Positions 36,551 to 46,004 of a stretch of DNA of 64,000 bases are shown here, one piece after another. A program made the translations under genes and the position numbers. Every line of letters begins with the position of its first letter. Within the stretch, counting starts at the first letter, position 1. The notes beneath the pieces are model-generated. The model saw nothing but the letters and a program-made list of their open reading frames with translations. It did no database searches and was not told the origin of the DNA. Source of the stretch: Evansella tamaricis (GTDB taxonomy: Bacteria; Bacillota; Bacilli; Bacillales; Salisediminibacteriaceae); the NCBI RefSeq assembly GCF_019042215.1, contig NZ_JAHQCS010000184.1, positions 1 to 64,000 of the forward strand. The letters run 5' to 3'.

Positions 36551-37291
36551 TTACTTTGTATTTGCTGCTTTATTTCTAATATGAACTGCTTTTTCTGGCC
36601 AGTCAGTAATTATTGCAGGACATCCAGCTTTTATTAAATTTTCCATATGATTATCGTCATTAACTGTAAACGGTCTAACAGGCATTTCTGCTTGTGCAGC
36701 ACCAATTAATAGTTCAGGGACAGCAACAGGTAAAAAACAATGTAATCCCTTTGCCCCAATGCTTTTAGCATACTTCCAAGGCTCATAAATTCCTTCCATA
36801 AATAGGATTGCTGTTTCCACCTCAGGATCAAGTTGATGCATTTCCACAAGGCTATAATGATTAAAGGAGGATATAATAACACGATCCTTCATCTCGTATT
36901 TATTAATAAGGTCCAAAATGATTTTTTCGAGATTAGAATAACGTACTACACCATTTTTAAGTTCGATATTAAGAAGTAAACGGGTAGGCTTTACCCAGTC
37001 TAAAACTTGGTCAAGGGTAGGGATGCTAGCTTTATTGAAAGATGAATCAAACCAAGTTCCAGCATCGAGCTTAGAGATTTCCTCGTAAGTGAGGTCTTTA
37101 ATCCATCCTTCCCCATCTGTTGTGCGGTTTACCGTTTCATCATGAATGATAACAGGCACATTATCACTTGTTAGTTGTACATCCAACTCAATACCATCTG
37201 CACCTGCTTTTAATGCAGCTTCAAATGATGCCATTGTATTCTCGGGGTGGGTTCCCGCAGCTCCCCGATGGGCAAAAATAAGTGTATCCAA
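36551..37291 (-). CDS. Glycerophosphodiester phosphodiesterase
   Basis: The 246-residue cytosolic TIM-barrel enzyme hydrolyses glycerophosphodiesters to sn-glycerol-3-phosphate. The catalytic set is visible: FAHRGAAGTHPENT, ADGIELDVQLT, VIIHDETVNRTTDG and LNIELK. No signal peptide is present. The TTG start at 37291 behind GAGGTGATTTTA is chosen; a longer reading to 37360 would include that ribosome binding site. It is the first gene of an operon with the MFS transporter. Confidence 0.9.
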   Translation of the reverse strand: MDTLIFAHRGAAGTHPENTMASFEAALKAGADGIELDVQLTSDNVPVIIHDETVNRTTDGEGWIKDLTYEEISKLDAGTWFDSSFNKASIPTLDQVLDWVKPTRLLLNIELKNGVVRYSNLEKIILDLINKYEMKDRVIISSFNHYSLVEMHQLDPEVETAILFMEGIYEPWKYAKSIGAKGLHCFLPVAVPELLIGAAQAEMPVRPFTVNDDNHMENLIKAGCPAIITDWPEKAVHIRNKAANTK

Positions 37292-37589
37292 TAAAATCAC
37301 CTCATTGTTTTGATTATTATTAAATTCGAGTAAAAGCTTGGATATCCTTTGCATCGACAAAAATTTACATAAAGTTTACATTTCCTATCTATTTCTTAAT
37401 AAGTATTTTATCTGGCAGTACTAATAGAGCAGAAAAAGGCCATCCTTCATGGAAGGAGCGTCAAAAAGAATCCTTTAATACCCCTTAGTCTTTGCTTTCT
37501 TTAGGAGTTATTATAATATAGGTAGGCTTTACAAATGAAGAGTCGTTAATCCATGACATATTAAGAACTATAAGTTATAATTGGTTTAT

Positions 37590-37608
37590 TATACCCCATA
37601 ATGGTATA
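37590..37608 (+). promoter_or_regulatory. CsoR-like operator upstream of copA
   Basis: TATACC-CCATAAT-GGTATA is a near-perfect inverted repeat resembling copper-sensing CsoR sites. It lies 92 bp before the copA start. No csoR gene is in the window. Confidence 0.5.
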
Positions 37609-37699
37609 TTGAAAAATATAACTTATTTCCTTGTTTTACAAAGGTATATGTGTAGCTGGAAAAGGATACCCTTGTTATTTTGAATCAGGAGGGATAAAC

Positions 37700-40165
37700 A
37701 TGGAATTAAAGAAAGAGACATTTGCCATAAAAGGTATGACCTGTGCATCCTGTGTGATGCGGGTAGAAAAAGTTGTCCAAAAACTAGATGGTGTTAACAC
37801 AGTCAGTGTAAACTTGGCAACAAATCAAGCGCAAGTTCAGTTTAACCCAGATTCAGTGGAACCTGCTGATATTGTAGAAAGGATCAATAAAATAGGATTT
37901 GAAGCAACATTAAAGAAAGATCCTAATCAAGTTAAATATTTGTATTCCGTCAAGGGAATGACTTGTGCATCGTGTGTTAATCGAGTGGAAAAAATTATAA
38001 AAAAGATAGATGGTGTGGAACACGCGACGGTGAATCTGGCGTCTAATCAGGCCCAAGTGGAAGTTAATGATTCTTCCTTTAATCCTCAATCTATCGTTGA
38101 ACGTGTTACAAAGTTAGGATATGAAACCTCTCTTCTGGAGGATTCTAATCCAGAATCAGATGATGATGAACAGGAGATGGAAATCACCAAGTTAAAAAGG
38201 GATTTCACATATGGGGCTATTGTAACAACTATCGTGCTTATTGGAAGTATTCCCCATATGATGCATGGATGGGGAACGTGGGTTCCAAGCTTGTTATCCA
38301 GCCCATTATTTTTGTTACTATTAACCACGTATGTCCAATTGGTTCCAGGGTGGAGATTTTATAAAAACAGTTATAAAATCTTAAAAAATAAATCAGCGGA
38401 TATGAATGTCTTAGTTGCCATGGGGACAACGTCAGCATGGCTTTATAGTGGAGCCATAACCATCTTCCCTAATACATTGACAGGAATGGGATTTCCGTAT
38501 CAATTGTACTATGATGTCACGACAGTTATTACCACTCTAATACTTTTAGGCAGATATTTCGAGGCAAAGGCGAAAGGTAAGAGTTCGAATGCGATAAAAA
38601 AATTAATGAATCTGCAGGCAAAGACAGCTCGGGTTTATCGTAATGGTTATGAAATGGATATACCTATTACGCAAGTAATCCGTGGAGATGAGATTATTGT
38701 TAAACCGGGGGAAAGAATACCTGTAGATGGTATCGTTATTAAAGGGATGTCTTCTGTGGACGAGTCGATGCTCACAGGTGAATCTATCCCAGTGGAAAAA
38801 ACAGTAGATGATGAAGTTATCGGGGCTACGATGAACAAATCTGGAAGTTTCCGATTTCGTGCAACGAAAGTGGGGAAAGAAACTGCCCTAGCTCAGATCA
38901 TACGTCTAGTTAATGAAGCTCAAGGGTCCAAAGCTCCTATCCAACGGATTGTTGACGTAATATCAGCTTATTTCGTTCCTGCTGTTGTGATTATTGCTAC
39001 ATTGTCGGCTGTTATATGGTACTTTCTTGGTCCAGAACCTCCAATTATTTTTGCTCTTACGACATTCATTGCAGTACTAATTATTGCTTGTCCATGTGCA
39101 CTTGGCCTTGCAACCCCAACTGCAATTATGGTAGGGACGGAAAAGGGTGCGGAAAATGGAGTTCTGATTAAAGATGCATCCAGTTTAGAAAAGGCTCATA
39201 AAATAACAACCATAGTTCTTGATAAAACAGGTACAATTACAGAAGGGAAGCCGAAACTGACAGATATTATCCAGACAGCATCTCTTTCGGAAAATGAAAT
39301 ACTGCGGATAGCAGCTTCTGTTGAAACTTCATCAGAACATCCATTGGGAGATGCGATTGTTCAAGGGGCAAGGGAAAGGAAAATTAGCCTTAGTGAACCT
39401 GAGACGTTTAACTCTATAACGGGACACGGTATTGAAGCGACAGTGGATGGGAAAGAAGTATTGATTGGTAATATAAAACTCATGAAGGAACGAAAAATAG
39501 AGACATCGACGATTAGGAAAGAGGCAGACAGATTAGCGAATCAAGGGAAAACTCCCATGTTTATTGCTGTGAACAGGGAATGTGCAGGAATTATTGGTGT
39601 TGCAGATACAGTGAAAAAGGACTCCATTCGTGCGATCCAAGAAATGAAAAAGATGGGCCTCGAAGTGGTAATGATTACGGGTGACCACTTTAAAACGGCA
39701 GAAGCGATTGCACATGAAACGGGAGTTGACCGTTTTATTGCAGAAGTTTTACCTGAAGACAAAGCAGAGGAAGTAAAAAATCTTCAAGAAGAAGGAAAAG
39801 TTGTGGCCATGGTTGGAGACGGAATAAACGATGCTCCAGCGCTTGCACAGGCAGACGTGGGAATTGCAATCGGTACAGGAACAGATGTGGCTATGGAAAC
39901 GGCAAATATTACGTTAATGCGTGGAGATATCATGAGCGTTGTGACAGCTTTACGCCTTTCCAAAGCTACGATGAAGATGATTTGGCAAAACCTTGGTTGG
40001 GCATTCGGATATAATATTGTTTTAATTCCCGTCGCAGCAGGGATGCTATATCCAGCATTCGGAATTCTGTTAAATCCAATGCTTGCAGGTGCTGCAATGG
40101 CTTTCAGCTCTGTCTCCGTTGTGTTAAACACACTAAGATTACGAAAGTTTAAGAGGGTAAATTAA
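37700..40165 (+). CDS. copA: Copper-exporting P1B-type ATPase
   Basis: The 821-residue Cu(I) exporter has two N-terminal metal-binding domains ([11 protein letters not shown] and [11 protein letters not shown], about 70 residues apart). About eight membrane helices carry the transport motif [10 protein letters not shown]. The phosphorylation site is DKTGTITEG, followed by SEHPLGDA and [13 protein letters not shown] 37700 behind AGGAGGGATAAAC is chosen over an upstream TTG. No copZ or csoR adjoins it. Confidence 0.95.
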   Translation: MELKKETFAIKGMTCASCVMRVEKVVQKLDGVNTVSVNLATNQAQVQFNPDSVEPADIVERINKIGFEATLKKDPNQVKYLYSVKGMTCASCVNRVEKIIKKIDGVEHATVNLASNQAQVEVNDSSFNPQSIVERVTKLGYETSLLEDSNPESDDDEQEMEITKLKRDFTYGAIVTTIVLIGSIPHMMHGWGTWVPSLLSSPLFLLLLTTYVQLVPGWRFYKNSYKILKNKSADMNVLVAMGTTSAWLYSGAITIFPNTLTGMGFPYQLYYDVTTVITTLILLGRYFEAKAKGKSSNAIKKLMNLQAKTARVYRNGYEMDIPITQVIRGDEIIVKPGERIPVDGIVIKGMSSVDESMLTGESIPVEKTVDDEVIGATMNKSGSFRFRATKVGKETALAQIIRLVNEAQGSKAPIQRIVDVISAYFVPAVVIIATLSAVIWYFLGPEPPIIFALTTFIAVLIIACPCALGLATPTAIMVGTEKGAENGVLIKDASSLEKAHKITTIVLDKTGTITEGKPKLTDIIQTASLSENEILRIAASVETSSEHPLGDAIVQGARERKISLSEPETFNSITGHGIEATVDGKEVLIGNIKLMKERKIETSTIRKEADRLANQGKTPMFIAVNRECAGIIGVADTVKKDSIRAIQEMKKMGLEVVMITGDHFKTAEAIAHETGVDRFIAEVLPEDKAEEVKNLQEEGKVVAMVGDGINDAPALAQADVGIAIGTGTDVAMETANITLMRGDIMSVVTALRLSKATMKMIWQNLGWAFGYNIVLIPVAAGMLYPAFGILLNPMLAGAAMAFSSVSVVLNTLRLRKFKRVN

Positions 40166-40170
40166 CATAG

Positions 40171-40210
40171 CCAAAACAGCGAAGGTTCTGAGCTTCGCTG
40201 TTTTGGTTTA
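40171..40210 (+). terminator. Terminator of copA
   Basis: CCAAAACAGCGAAG pairs with CTTCGCTGTTTTGG, followed by TTTA. Confidence 0.8.
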
Positions 40211-40358
40211 CAATAACACCTGTCACAGAAATGTAAGGGACCATGCTCCATACAATTTTTAACCCAAACAATTTTGTGACAAGCTTAAAAGTTTGATAGA
40301 ATGATAGATAGAATAGTATTATCTTAGAAATTGTAAACGAAAGGGAGAGTTTCTGCTA

Positions 40359-41156
40359 ATGTTACACTACAGACACTACATCATAGATCCTGTAAAACCT
40401 TGGGTAACATTCATCCATGGTGCAGGGGGAAATTCTGCAACATGGTTTAAACAAATCAAGGAATATAAAAAACACTTTAATTTATTGTTAGTGGATTTGA
40501 GGGGACATGGGAAATCAAAAAATATCACATGGGAAAAAGGTGATTCATTTGTCGAAGTTGCAGACGAAGTAGTGAAAGTACTTAATCACCTAAAGATTAA
40601 ATCATCCCATTTCGTTGGAATTTCATTAGGGACGATCGTCATTCAAACCATAGCCCAAAAACATAGGTTGCGGATAAATTCCATGATCTTAGGTGGAGCA
40701 GTAATAGACTTAAACGCAAGGACGAAGTTGTTAATTTTTCTTGGTAACTTAAGTAAATATATACTTCCGTATATGTGGTTATACCGACTGTTCGCATGGA
40801 TTATTATGCCAAAAAAAAACCATCTTGAATCTCGAAATTCCTTTGTACTTCAGGCAAAAAAGATGTGCCAAAAGGAATTTGTCCGCTGGTTTCAATTAAC
40901 AAAATCTATCAACCCTTTATTAAAACGGCTTCAGCATGATTTTTATAGTATACCTACCTTATTTGTGATGGGAGAGGAAGATTATTTGTTCTTGCCAGCA
41001 GTGGAAGATCTGGTGGAACAGCAAAATATAAACTCCTTATCTTTAGAATGTATTGAAAATTCAGGTCATGTTTGCAATATTGACCAACCGGAACAATTTA
41101 ACAAAACAACGATTCAGTTTATTCATTCCATTCACGAATTAAATCCTGCTGGATAA
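40359..41156 (+). CDS. Alpha/beta hydrolase
   Basis: The 265-residue alpha/beta-hydrolase-fold enzyme has the oxyanion region TFIHGAGGNS, RGHGKS, nucleophile elbow GISLGT (Ser about 88), acid residue near MGEEDYL and the catalytic His in NSGHVCNIDQPEQF. The substrate is not deducible. It is a single gene with its own ribosome binding site (AAAGGGAGAG) and terminator. Confidence 0.85.
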   Translation: MLHYRHYIIDPVKPWVTFIHGAGGNSATWFKQIKEYKKHFNLLLVDLRGHGKSKNITWEKGDSFVEVADEVVKVLNHLKIKSSHFVGISLGTIVIQTIAQKHRLRINSMILGGAVIDLNARTKLLIFLGNLSKYILPYMWLYRLFAWIIMPKKNHLESRNSFVLQAKKMCQKEFVRWFQLTKSINPLLKRLQHDFYSIPTLFVMGEEDYLFLPAVEDLVEQQNINSLSLECIENSGHVCNIDQPEQFNKTTIQFIHSIHELNPAG

Positions 41157-41165
41157 AAGATCGTT

Positions 41166-41202
41166 AAAAGGTGCGGAACCCATTCGAGGTTCCGCACCTT
41201 TT
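41166..41202. terminator. Convergent terminator
   Basis: A perfect 15-bp stem, AAAAGGTGCGGAACC with GGTTCCGCACCTTTT, lies between the hydrolase and darB-like genes. Confidence 0.9.
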
Positions 41203-41236
41203 AAGTTTTATTCTCGATCTCACATCTGAAATGGTC

Positions 41237-41728
41237 TTATTCTTTTGCTCTTCTCTTCTGTTCATGGAAATATCCATTTAAATAGGCTAATAGTTTACTT
41301 CGAGTAATAATTCCTAAGAAAGCCCCGGATTCATCCTCTACACAAATAAAAGGATGATTGATAGAATAGGAAAGGACACGTTCAAGTTTTTCTGAACTAT
41401 TTACTCTGGCAATCTTTGTCGTCATTACGCTCGAAACCAATATTTCTTGAAGGCGTTCCGGTTCAATCCGTTCCAATCCGATAATGGAATCTAAAATTTG
41501 TGCCTTACTAATTAATCCTTGCAATTTGAATCGTGTATCTAATACAGGAATAGAAGTGTATCCAGATTTAACTAATACCAATAATGCATGTTCTATTGAG
41601 TTCTCAGGCTGAACATGTGCAACCTTTTCAATGGGAATTAAAAACGGAGCAATGGATGTTTCTAAAATACCCCAATCGTCTACTTTTTGCATGTGTATGC
41701 ACACTTTCTTTTTTAGATTTGTTTTCAT
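41237..41728 (-). CDS. darB: CBS-domain c-di-AMP-binding protein (DarB/CbpB-like)
   Basis: The 163-residue protein is two CBS domains. IEKVAHVQPENSIEHALLVL, KSGYTSIPVLD and SIIGLERIEPE match B. subtilis YkuL (DarB), which binds c-di-AMP and, when unliganded, stimulates the stringent synthetase Rel and pyruvate carboxylase. The start is uncertain: ATG 41728 or the ATG 12 codons later (MQKVDDWG) both have weak ribosome binding sites. Confidence 0.85.
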   Translation of the reverse strand: MKTNLKKKVCIHMQKVDDWGILETSIAPFLIPIEKVAHVQPENSIEHALLVLVKSGYTSIPVLDTRFKLQGLISKAQILDSIIGLERIEPERLQEILVSSVMTTKIARVNSSEKLERVLSYSINHPFICVEDESGAFLGIITRSKLLAYLNGYFHEQKRRAKE

Positions 41729-41805
41729 GATCGAAAACTAAATACGAATAAAAATCAATTTCCCATTACTATGTTAGTGGGTATGGAGAGAAAAGTCAAT
41801 GCCTT

Positions 41806-41820
41806 ATGAAAACGCTTACA
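41806..41820 (+). promoter_or_regulatory. CcpA cre site
   Basis: ATGAAAACGCTTACA satisfies every position of the cre consensus WTGNAANCGNWNNCW. It lies 90 bp upstream of the small gene at 41910 and between it and the divergent darB-like gene. Confidence 0.75.
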
Positions 41821-41909
41821 ATACTTTTTGTGCGAAATGTATATATTTAGTGCTTGTCTATCGTTTATGTTTCTTATTGTCCACCCATACTACAAATGGG
41901 GTGATTAAT

Positions 41910-42158
41910 TTGCACAGTAAACAGACGGTAAAATATATTTGTGAAAAATATCCTTCTGGAAACTGCTATTACTTTAAACAAGAAGTTATTACCTATAACT
42001 CTTGGGAAGATATTTCATCTCTACAATGGGGGAGAAAACGTCCCATTTCTAAAACAACGTTCGATAAGAGAAAAAAGGAAGGATACAGGACGGTAGAAGA
42101 ATTTATCCAGCGTCCCCCCGCAGTAATTATCCCTTTTAAACAGACAATGAAACAATAA
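41910..42158 (+). CDS. Small protein of unknown function
   Basis: The 82-residue basic protein (HSKQTVKYICEKYPSGNCYY, ending RPPAVIIPFKQTMKQ) includes GRKRPISKTTFDKRKKEGYR, which could be a nucleic-acid-binding helix. I do not recognise the family. TTG 41910 behind GGGGTGATTAA is chosen; a longer frame from 41799 would run over the cre site and encode an unlikely leader. The RocB-like gene follows 66 nt later in the same direction. Confidence 0.6.
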   Translation: MHSKQTVKYICEKYPSGNCYYFKQEVITYNSWEDISSLQWGRKRPISKTTFDKRKKEGYRTVEEFIQRPPAVIIPFKQTMKQ

Positions 42159-42224
42159 ATTATTCGGTTAACGAAGAATTTTTGGTATGATAGAAGGGAT
42201 AAAGTCGATGGGTAGGTGACGTGA

Positions 42225-43844
42225 GTGAAGAAGTGGCAGTCTAGAGAAGGGTTAAAGGAATTAACTATAGCATTAGTGGAATATGGAAGTGTAACGGGAT
42301 CGGAGGAGGAAGTGGGAATCGTGGAATTTGTTGACCATGAACTTCGGTCTCTTCCTTATTTTCAAGATAATGGGGATCATATACAAACCTATCATACCGA
42401 GGATGGAAGGAAATTTGTTACATCACTAGTGAAGAGCACAAAAAATACAGACAAGACTGTAATTGTTTCTGGCCATTTAGATGTGGTAGATGTGGAAGAT
42501 TATGGTGATTGGAAACACTTGGCTTTTCGGCCTCGGGAATTTACTAAACAGATGGAAGAACAATACGATCTACTACCAAAAGCAGTACAGAATGATCTAA
42601 ATAGTGGAGAGTGGCTTTTTGGTCGTGGTGTAATGGACATGAAGGCTGGAATTGCCTTGTGTATGAGTCTAGTTGAGGCAGCAGCGTATGGAGAATTTGA
42701 TGGAAATATCTTATTCCTTGGTGTTCCTGACGAAGAAGTGAATTCTACAGGAATGAGAGCGGCAGTCCCTGTTTTATTGGAGTTGAAAGAAAAATATCAT
42801 TTGAAATATGAGTTAGTATGGAATACGGAGCCAATGTTTGCAAAGTTTCCTGGAGATGATCATTTATATGTGTATCAAGGTTCTCTAGGAAAAATGCTCC
42901 CTGGGTTCTACTGTATGGGAGAAGAAGCACACGTTGCAGAGCCTTTCTCTGGATTAAACGGAAACTTTATGGCTTCTTATATCACAAGATTAATAGAATT
43001 GAATCCAGATCTCTCAGAAACGGTAGAGAATGAGAAAACACCACCTCCAAGTAATTTATTACAAAAAGACTTAAAAGTTGATTACTCTGTGCAAATTCCA
43101 CACAAAGCTGTGTCTGTTTTTAACTTATTTACTATGAAAAAATCAAGCGAGGAAATTACTAATCAGTTATTACATCTCGCAAAAAAGGCGGCTGAACAAA
43201 TAACGATAGAATATAGAGCAAAGGAGGCAGCATTTGTTGATAGTCCAGGGTATTCTGTGAAAGAAAGAAAAATAACAGTTCTCTCTTATCAGGAGCTATG
43301 GGAATATGCCTTAAAAAAAGTGGGTAATGAGGAATTAAATCGGAGACTTTCACGCGTACTTGCTACTGTCAGTGGTGATGATCGGGAAAAATCTTATCAA
43401 ATCGTCAATGAAATTTCGACTATATGTAAAGAGCTGGCTCCTATGATAGTGTTATATTATTCTCCTCCATACTACCCCGCTGTATGCTCGGCAAGTAACG
43501 AATTAATAAAGGGATTAAGTGAAGAGTTAGAAAAATTGACAAATGAAGTAATGAAGGAAGAGTTAACCGTAATTAAGTACTTTCCTGGTTTGTCTGATTT
43601 AAGTTATCTCTCCTTGACGGAAGGCACTAGTGGCTTGTCTCCTTTAACTAAGAGTATGCCTTTGTGGGAAATTTCTTATGATATACCATTAGAGGAAATA
43701 GAAGAACTGAATGTAGCCGTAATGAATTTTGGTCCTGTTGGTAAAGATCCCCATAGATGGACAGAGCGTTTAAATATTTCAAAATCATTTACCGACATTC
43801 CGAAAATTGTAAAATTAGGGATTCGTTATATCTTTTCAAACTAA
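42225..43844 (+). CDS. rocB: RocB-like M20 family peptidase (arginine-use protein)
   Basis: The 539-residue M20-family protein has SGHLDVVDVEDYG, FGRGVMDMKAGIALCMSLV and PDEEVNSTGMRA as metal and catalytic motifs, and a long insert as in B. subtilis RocB. RocB is encoded with the arginine catabolic genes in B. subtilis, but its reaction is not established. GTG 42225 behind GGTAGGTGAC is the start. No other roc gene is nearby. A cre site about 400 bp upstream could act on it if it is co-transcribed. Confidence 0.8.
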   Translation: MKKWQSREGLKELTIALVEYGSVTGSEEEVGIVEFVDHELRSLPYFQDNGDHIQTYHTEDGRKFVTSLVKSTKNTDKTVIVSGHLDVVDVEDYGDWKHLAFRPREFTKQMEEQYDLLPKAVQNDLNSGEWLFGRGVMDMKAGIALCMSLVEAAAYGEFDGNILFLGVPDEEVNSTGMRAAVPVLLELKEKYHLKYELVWNTEPMFAKFPGDDHLYVYQGSLGKMLPGFYCMGEEAHVAEPFSGLNGNFMASYITRLIELNPDLSETVENEKTPPPSNLLQKDLKVDYSVQIPHKAVSVFNLFTMKKSSEEITNQLLHLAKKAAEQITIEYRAKEAAFVDSPGYSVKERKITVLSYQELWEYALKKVGNEELNRRLSRVLATVSGDDREKSYQIVNEISTICKELAPMIVLYYSPPYYPAVCSASNELIKGLSEELEKLTNEVMKEELTVIKYFPGLSDLSYLSLTEGTSGLSPLTKSMPLWEISYDIPLEEIEELNVAVMNFGPVGKDPHRWTERLNISKSFTDIPKIVKLGIRYIFSN

Positions 43845-43859
43845 ACCTTTAAATTAGAG

Positions 43860-44009
43860 GAGACTGGGACACAATGAAAGTGTTTATCTGAGAATGCCAA
43901 CTTTATACAACCTTAGCGAAGTATATTTCTGGAATGAATGAGATGTATCAACTTTTACTTCGTTCGGTTTTCTCATTAATTTAAAATATTTTTGTCCCAG
44001 TCTCTTTTT
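43860..44009. terminator. Long-loop GAGACTGGGAC hairpin between convergent genes
   Basis: GAGACTGGGAC (43860-43870) pairs with GTCCCAGTCTC (43994-44004), followed by TTTTT. The loop is about 120 nt and holds nothing else recognisable. Similar CTGGGAC stems end other genes here (50208, 58639). Confidence 0.65.
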
Positions 44010-44013
44010 ATGA

Positions 44014-44568
44014 TTAAGAATAAAAGTAAGCCATGAATATTTCATCATCGAAATTATTTCCTATTAGAACTTGTTCTCTCTGAACTCCTTCCACAACAAA
44101 TCCATATTTTTCATATAATTGTTTTGCGATTTGATTTGATGCAAAAACAGTTAAACAAATTTTGTGAAGTTGATGGATCTTTCCCCATTCGAGGGTGTAG
44201 TCCATAATTTTATTCCCTAACCCCTTTCCTTGTGCTTCCTTACTGAGCCATGTTCGAAATAAACCAGTATGCCGTTTCATGTTTAAGTCACCACGAATGC
44301 AACGTGCGATACCAACAACATGACCATCTACATCAACTGCTGCATACATATTATCCTTCACTTTCATTTCTTCAATAAACGCTTTCTCTTCCTCCACTGT
44401 TCTTACCTTCTCTTTTTGAATATATTTTCCTTCTTGAATAATACACTCCACATTTGTAATGATATCGAATGCATCTTCTATCTCTGCAGGCCGAAGAGTG
44501 ACATTCGTTCCGTCTTTTGCCTTAAAACGCATGATTAATTGATCATTGATTACGTCAATTGCACCCAT
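44014..44568 (-). CDS. GNAT-family N-acetyltransferase
   Basis: The 184-residue acetyltransferase has the acetyl-CoA loop WLSKEAQGKGLGNKIMDYTLEW and the C-terminal ASNQIAKQLYEKYGFVVEG typical of RimJ/RimL-like GNATs. The substrate is unknown. It follows the YibQ-like gene after 15 nt with GGAGGAGA, so the two form an operon. Confidence 0.85.
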   Translation of the reverse strand: MGAIDVINDQLIMRFKAKDGTNVTLRPAEIEDAFDIITNVECIIQEGKYIQKEKVRTVEEEKAFIEEMKVKDNMYAAVDVDGHVVGIARCIRGDLNMKRHTGLFRTWLSKEAQGKGLGNKIMDYTLEWGKIHQLHKICLTVFASNQIAKQLYEKYGFVVEGVQREQVLIGNNFDDEIFMAYFYS

Positions 44569-44583
44569 TTCCTGATCTCCTCC

Positions 44584-45408
44584 TTAGTCCTTCTCTTGCC
44601 AAAACGTCCCTGGTTTCTCTTCGAGTTTAGTCTCCAGAAGATGTGAAACAGGGACAATGGAGACATTTTTATTTTTAAAATAAGGGAGAGCATCGGTGAT
44701 TCCATGATATGTGTTTAAACCTTTAACTCCTACATGTCCAATAGCTATTGCCTCTCCATAGTTTCGTGCCATATTACAAACATAAACCATCTGTTTATAG
44801 ACATGACTTCTGGAGGAGTGTGTATCATCTAAAAAGGAATCCCGTACTGAATAAGGAATTTCTAACTCCTTTGCGATTTTAGGAATTACTGTTTTTCCAC
44901 TCGTTCCACTGTCTATTACATACAAACCATGGTCTTTAACTACTTCTAAGATGGCACGGATAATTCTTTCATCTTCCACTATTTTTGATCCCATATGGTT
45001 GTTTATCCCCCGGGCATGTGGTACATCTTCAATGGCTTTCTCTACACGTTTTTTAACTTCATCCGTTTCTAAATCTGCTGTTATGGGGAGGGGGCCGAGC
45101 CATGATTTTTTCCCCCTCTTTGGCTCTAATGGGAGATGAATCATCACTTCTAGACCTAACTCATGGGCTTTGTGTGCCTGTTCTGTCGACTCCTCTAAAA
45201 AAGGCATAATAGCCACTGTAATCGGGATGTCAGATTCAAAAAAGTGCTCTACACCTCCTGTATCTCCACCAAAATCATCAATGATAATGGCTACTTTTCC
45301 GTTTTTATTTTCTTCTGGAGATTCTGCAGATGCTGTAATTGGTGTAGTAATAAAGTAAATATTCATGATGGTGAGAAGTAATATAGTATTTCTTAGTGAA
45401 TTCCACAT
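44584..45408 (-). CDS. Divergent polysaccharide deacetylase (YibQ family), exported
   Basis: The 274-residue protein has a signal peptide (1-29, ending TASAES) and a deacetylase-like barrel with VAIIIDDFGGD, PITVAIMPFL, EVMIHLPLEP, INNHMGSKI and VIDSGTSGKT. Members are thought to act on envelope glycans; the activity is unproved. The start follows GAGGAAGCTCTC. Confidence 0.88.
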   Translation of the reverse strand: MWNSLRNTILLLTIMNIYFITTPITASAESPEENKNGKVAIIIDDFGGDTGGVEHFFESDIPITVAIMPFLEESTEQAHKAHELGLEVMIHLPLEPKRGKKSWLGPLPITADLETDEVKKRVEKAIEDVPHARGINNHMGSKIVEDERIIRAILEVVKDHGLYVIDSGTSGKTVIPKIAKELEIPYSVRDSFLDDTHSSRSHVYKQMVYVCNMARNYGEAIAIGHVGVKGLNTYHGITDALPYFKNKNVSIVPVSHLLETKLEEKPGTFWQEKD

Positions 45409-45507
45409 GAGAGCTTCCTCCTATATAATGAAAGACAATAGTAGGTTTATCTTGCCCTGAAATGAAAAAAATAAATGGAAACGGGGACAGATGATTTTTG
45501 AAGATAT

Positions 45508-45540
45508 AAAAAAAATCCCCGCTCCAAAGGAGACAGGGAA
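45508..45540 (-). terminator. Terminator of tnrA (minus strand)
   Basis: On the minus strand TCCCTGTCTCC pairs imperfectly with GGAGCGGGGA and is followed by eight T. Confidence 0.75.
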
Positions 45541-45543
45541 CTT

Positions 45544-45846
45544 TTACTTTCTCATTTTAAATGCAACATTTAATTGACCACGTAACATCTTATCACGAAT
45601 ATCGGTTTTCTTAAGTTTTCTCATTTCTTCTCGTCGTATTTCAAAAGTTTGCATACCATCTTCTATTTTATTGGCAATTTCCACTAGCCTTTCCACATCA
45701 TGAAAGGAATATTTTCTCGTTCCACCTTTACTTCTCTCAGGGAAGATTAACTTTCTTTCTTCATAATAGCGTATTTTCCGTTCTGATAAACCAGTAAGTT
45801 CACTTGCAATTCCAATACCAATCACTTTCTTATCTTTATATGACAA
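45544..45846 (-). CDS. tnrA: Nitrogen regulator TnrA (MerR family)
   Basis: The 100-residue MerR-type regulator has [29 protein letters not shown] and [24 protein letters not shown]. Its C-terminal tail [14 protein letters not shown] corresponds to the TnrA segment that binds feedback-inhibited glutamine synthetase. That tail and the lack of an adjoining glnA favour TnrA over GlnR. A perfect TnrA site lies 83 bp upstream. Confidence 0.92.
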   Translation of the reverse strand: MSYKDKKVIGIGIASELTGLSERKIRYYEERKLIFPERSKGGTRKYSFHDVERLVEIANKIEDGMQTFEIRREEMRKLKKTDIRDKMLRGQLNVAFKMRK

Positions 45847-45928
45847 TAGGAATCCCTACCTTCAATTATTGATTTACGATTTAGTTAATCAATACTATAC
45901 CACGTGTTAGTAAGATTGTTTGGGATTT

Positions 45929-45945
45929 TGTCAGATTATCTCACA
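45929..45945 (-). promoter_or_regulatory. TnrA operator upstream of tnrA
   Basis: TGTCAGATTATCTCACA matches TGTNA-N7-TNACA at all fixed positions. It lies 83 bp upstream of the tnrA start, consistent with the autoactivation known for B. subtilis tnrA. Confidence 0.85.
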
Positions 45946-46004
45946 TATCTTTATGGTATGTTTCATCTCATAAACTTCTGTATAGAAGGATTGGTAGTGT
46001 GAGA

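Noticed and set aside
41799-41909. Longer, membrane-like leader for the 82-residue protein
   Set aside because: It overlaps a consensus cre site and has no ribosome binding site; TTG 41910 follows GGGGTGAT.
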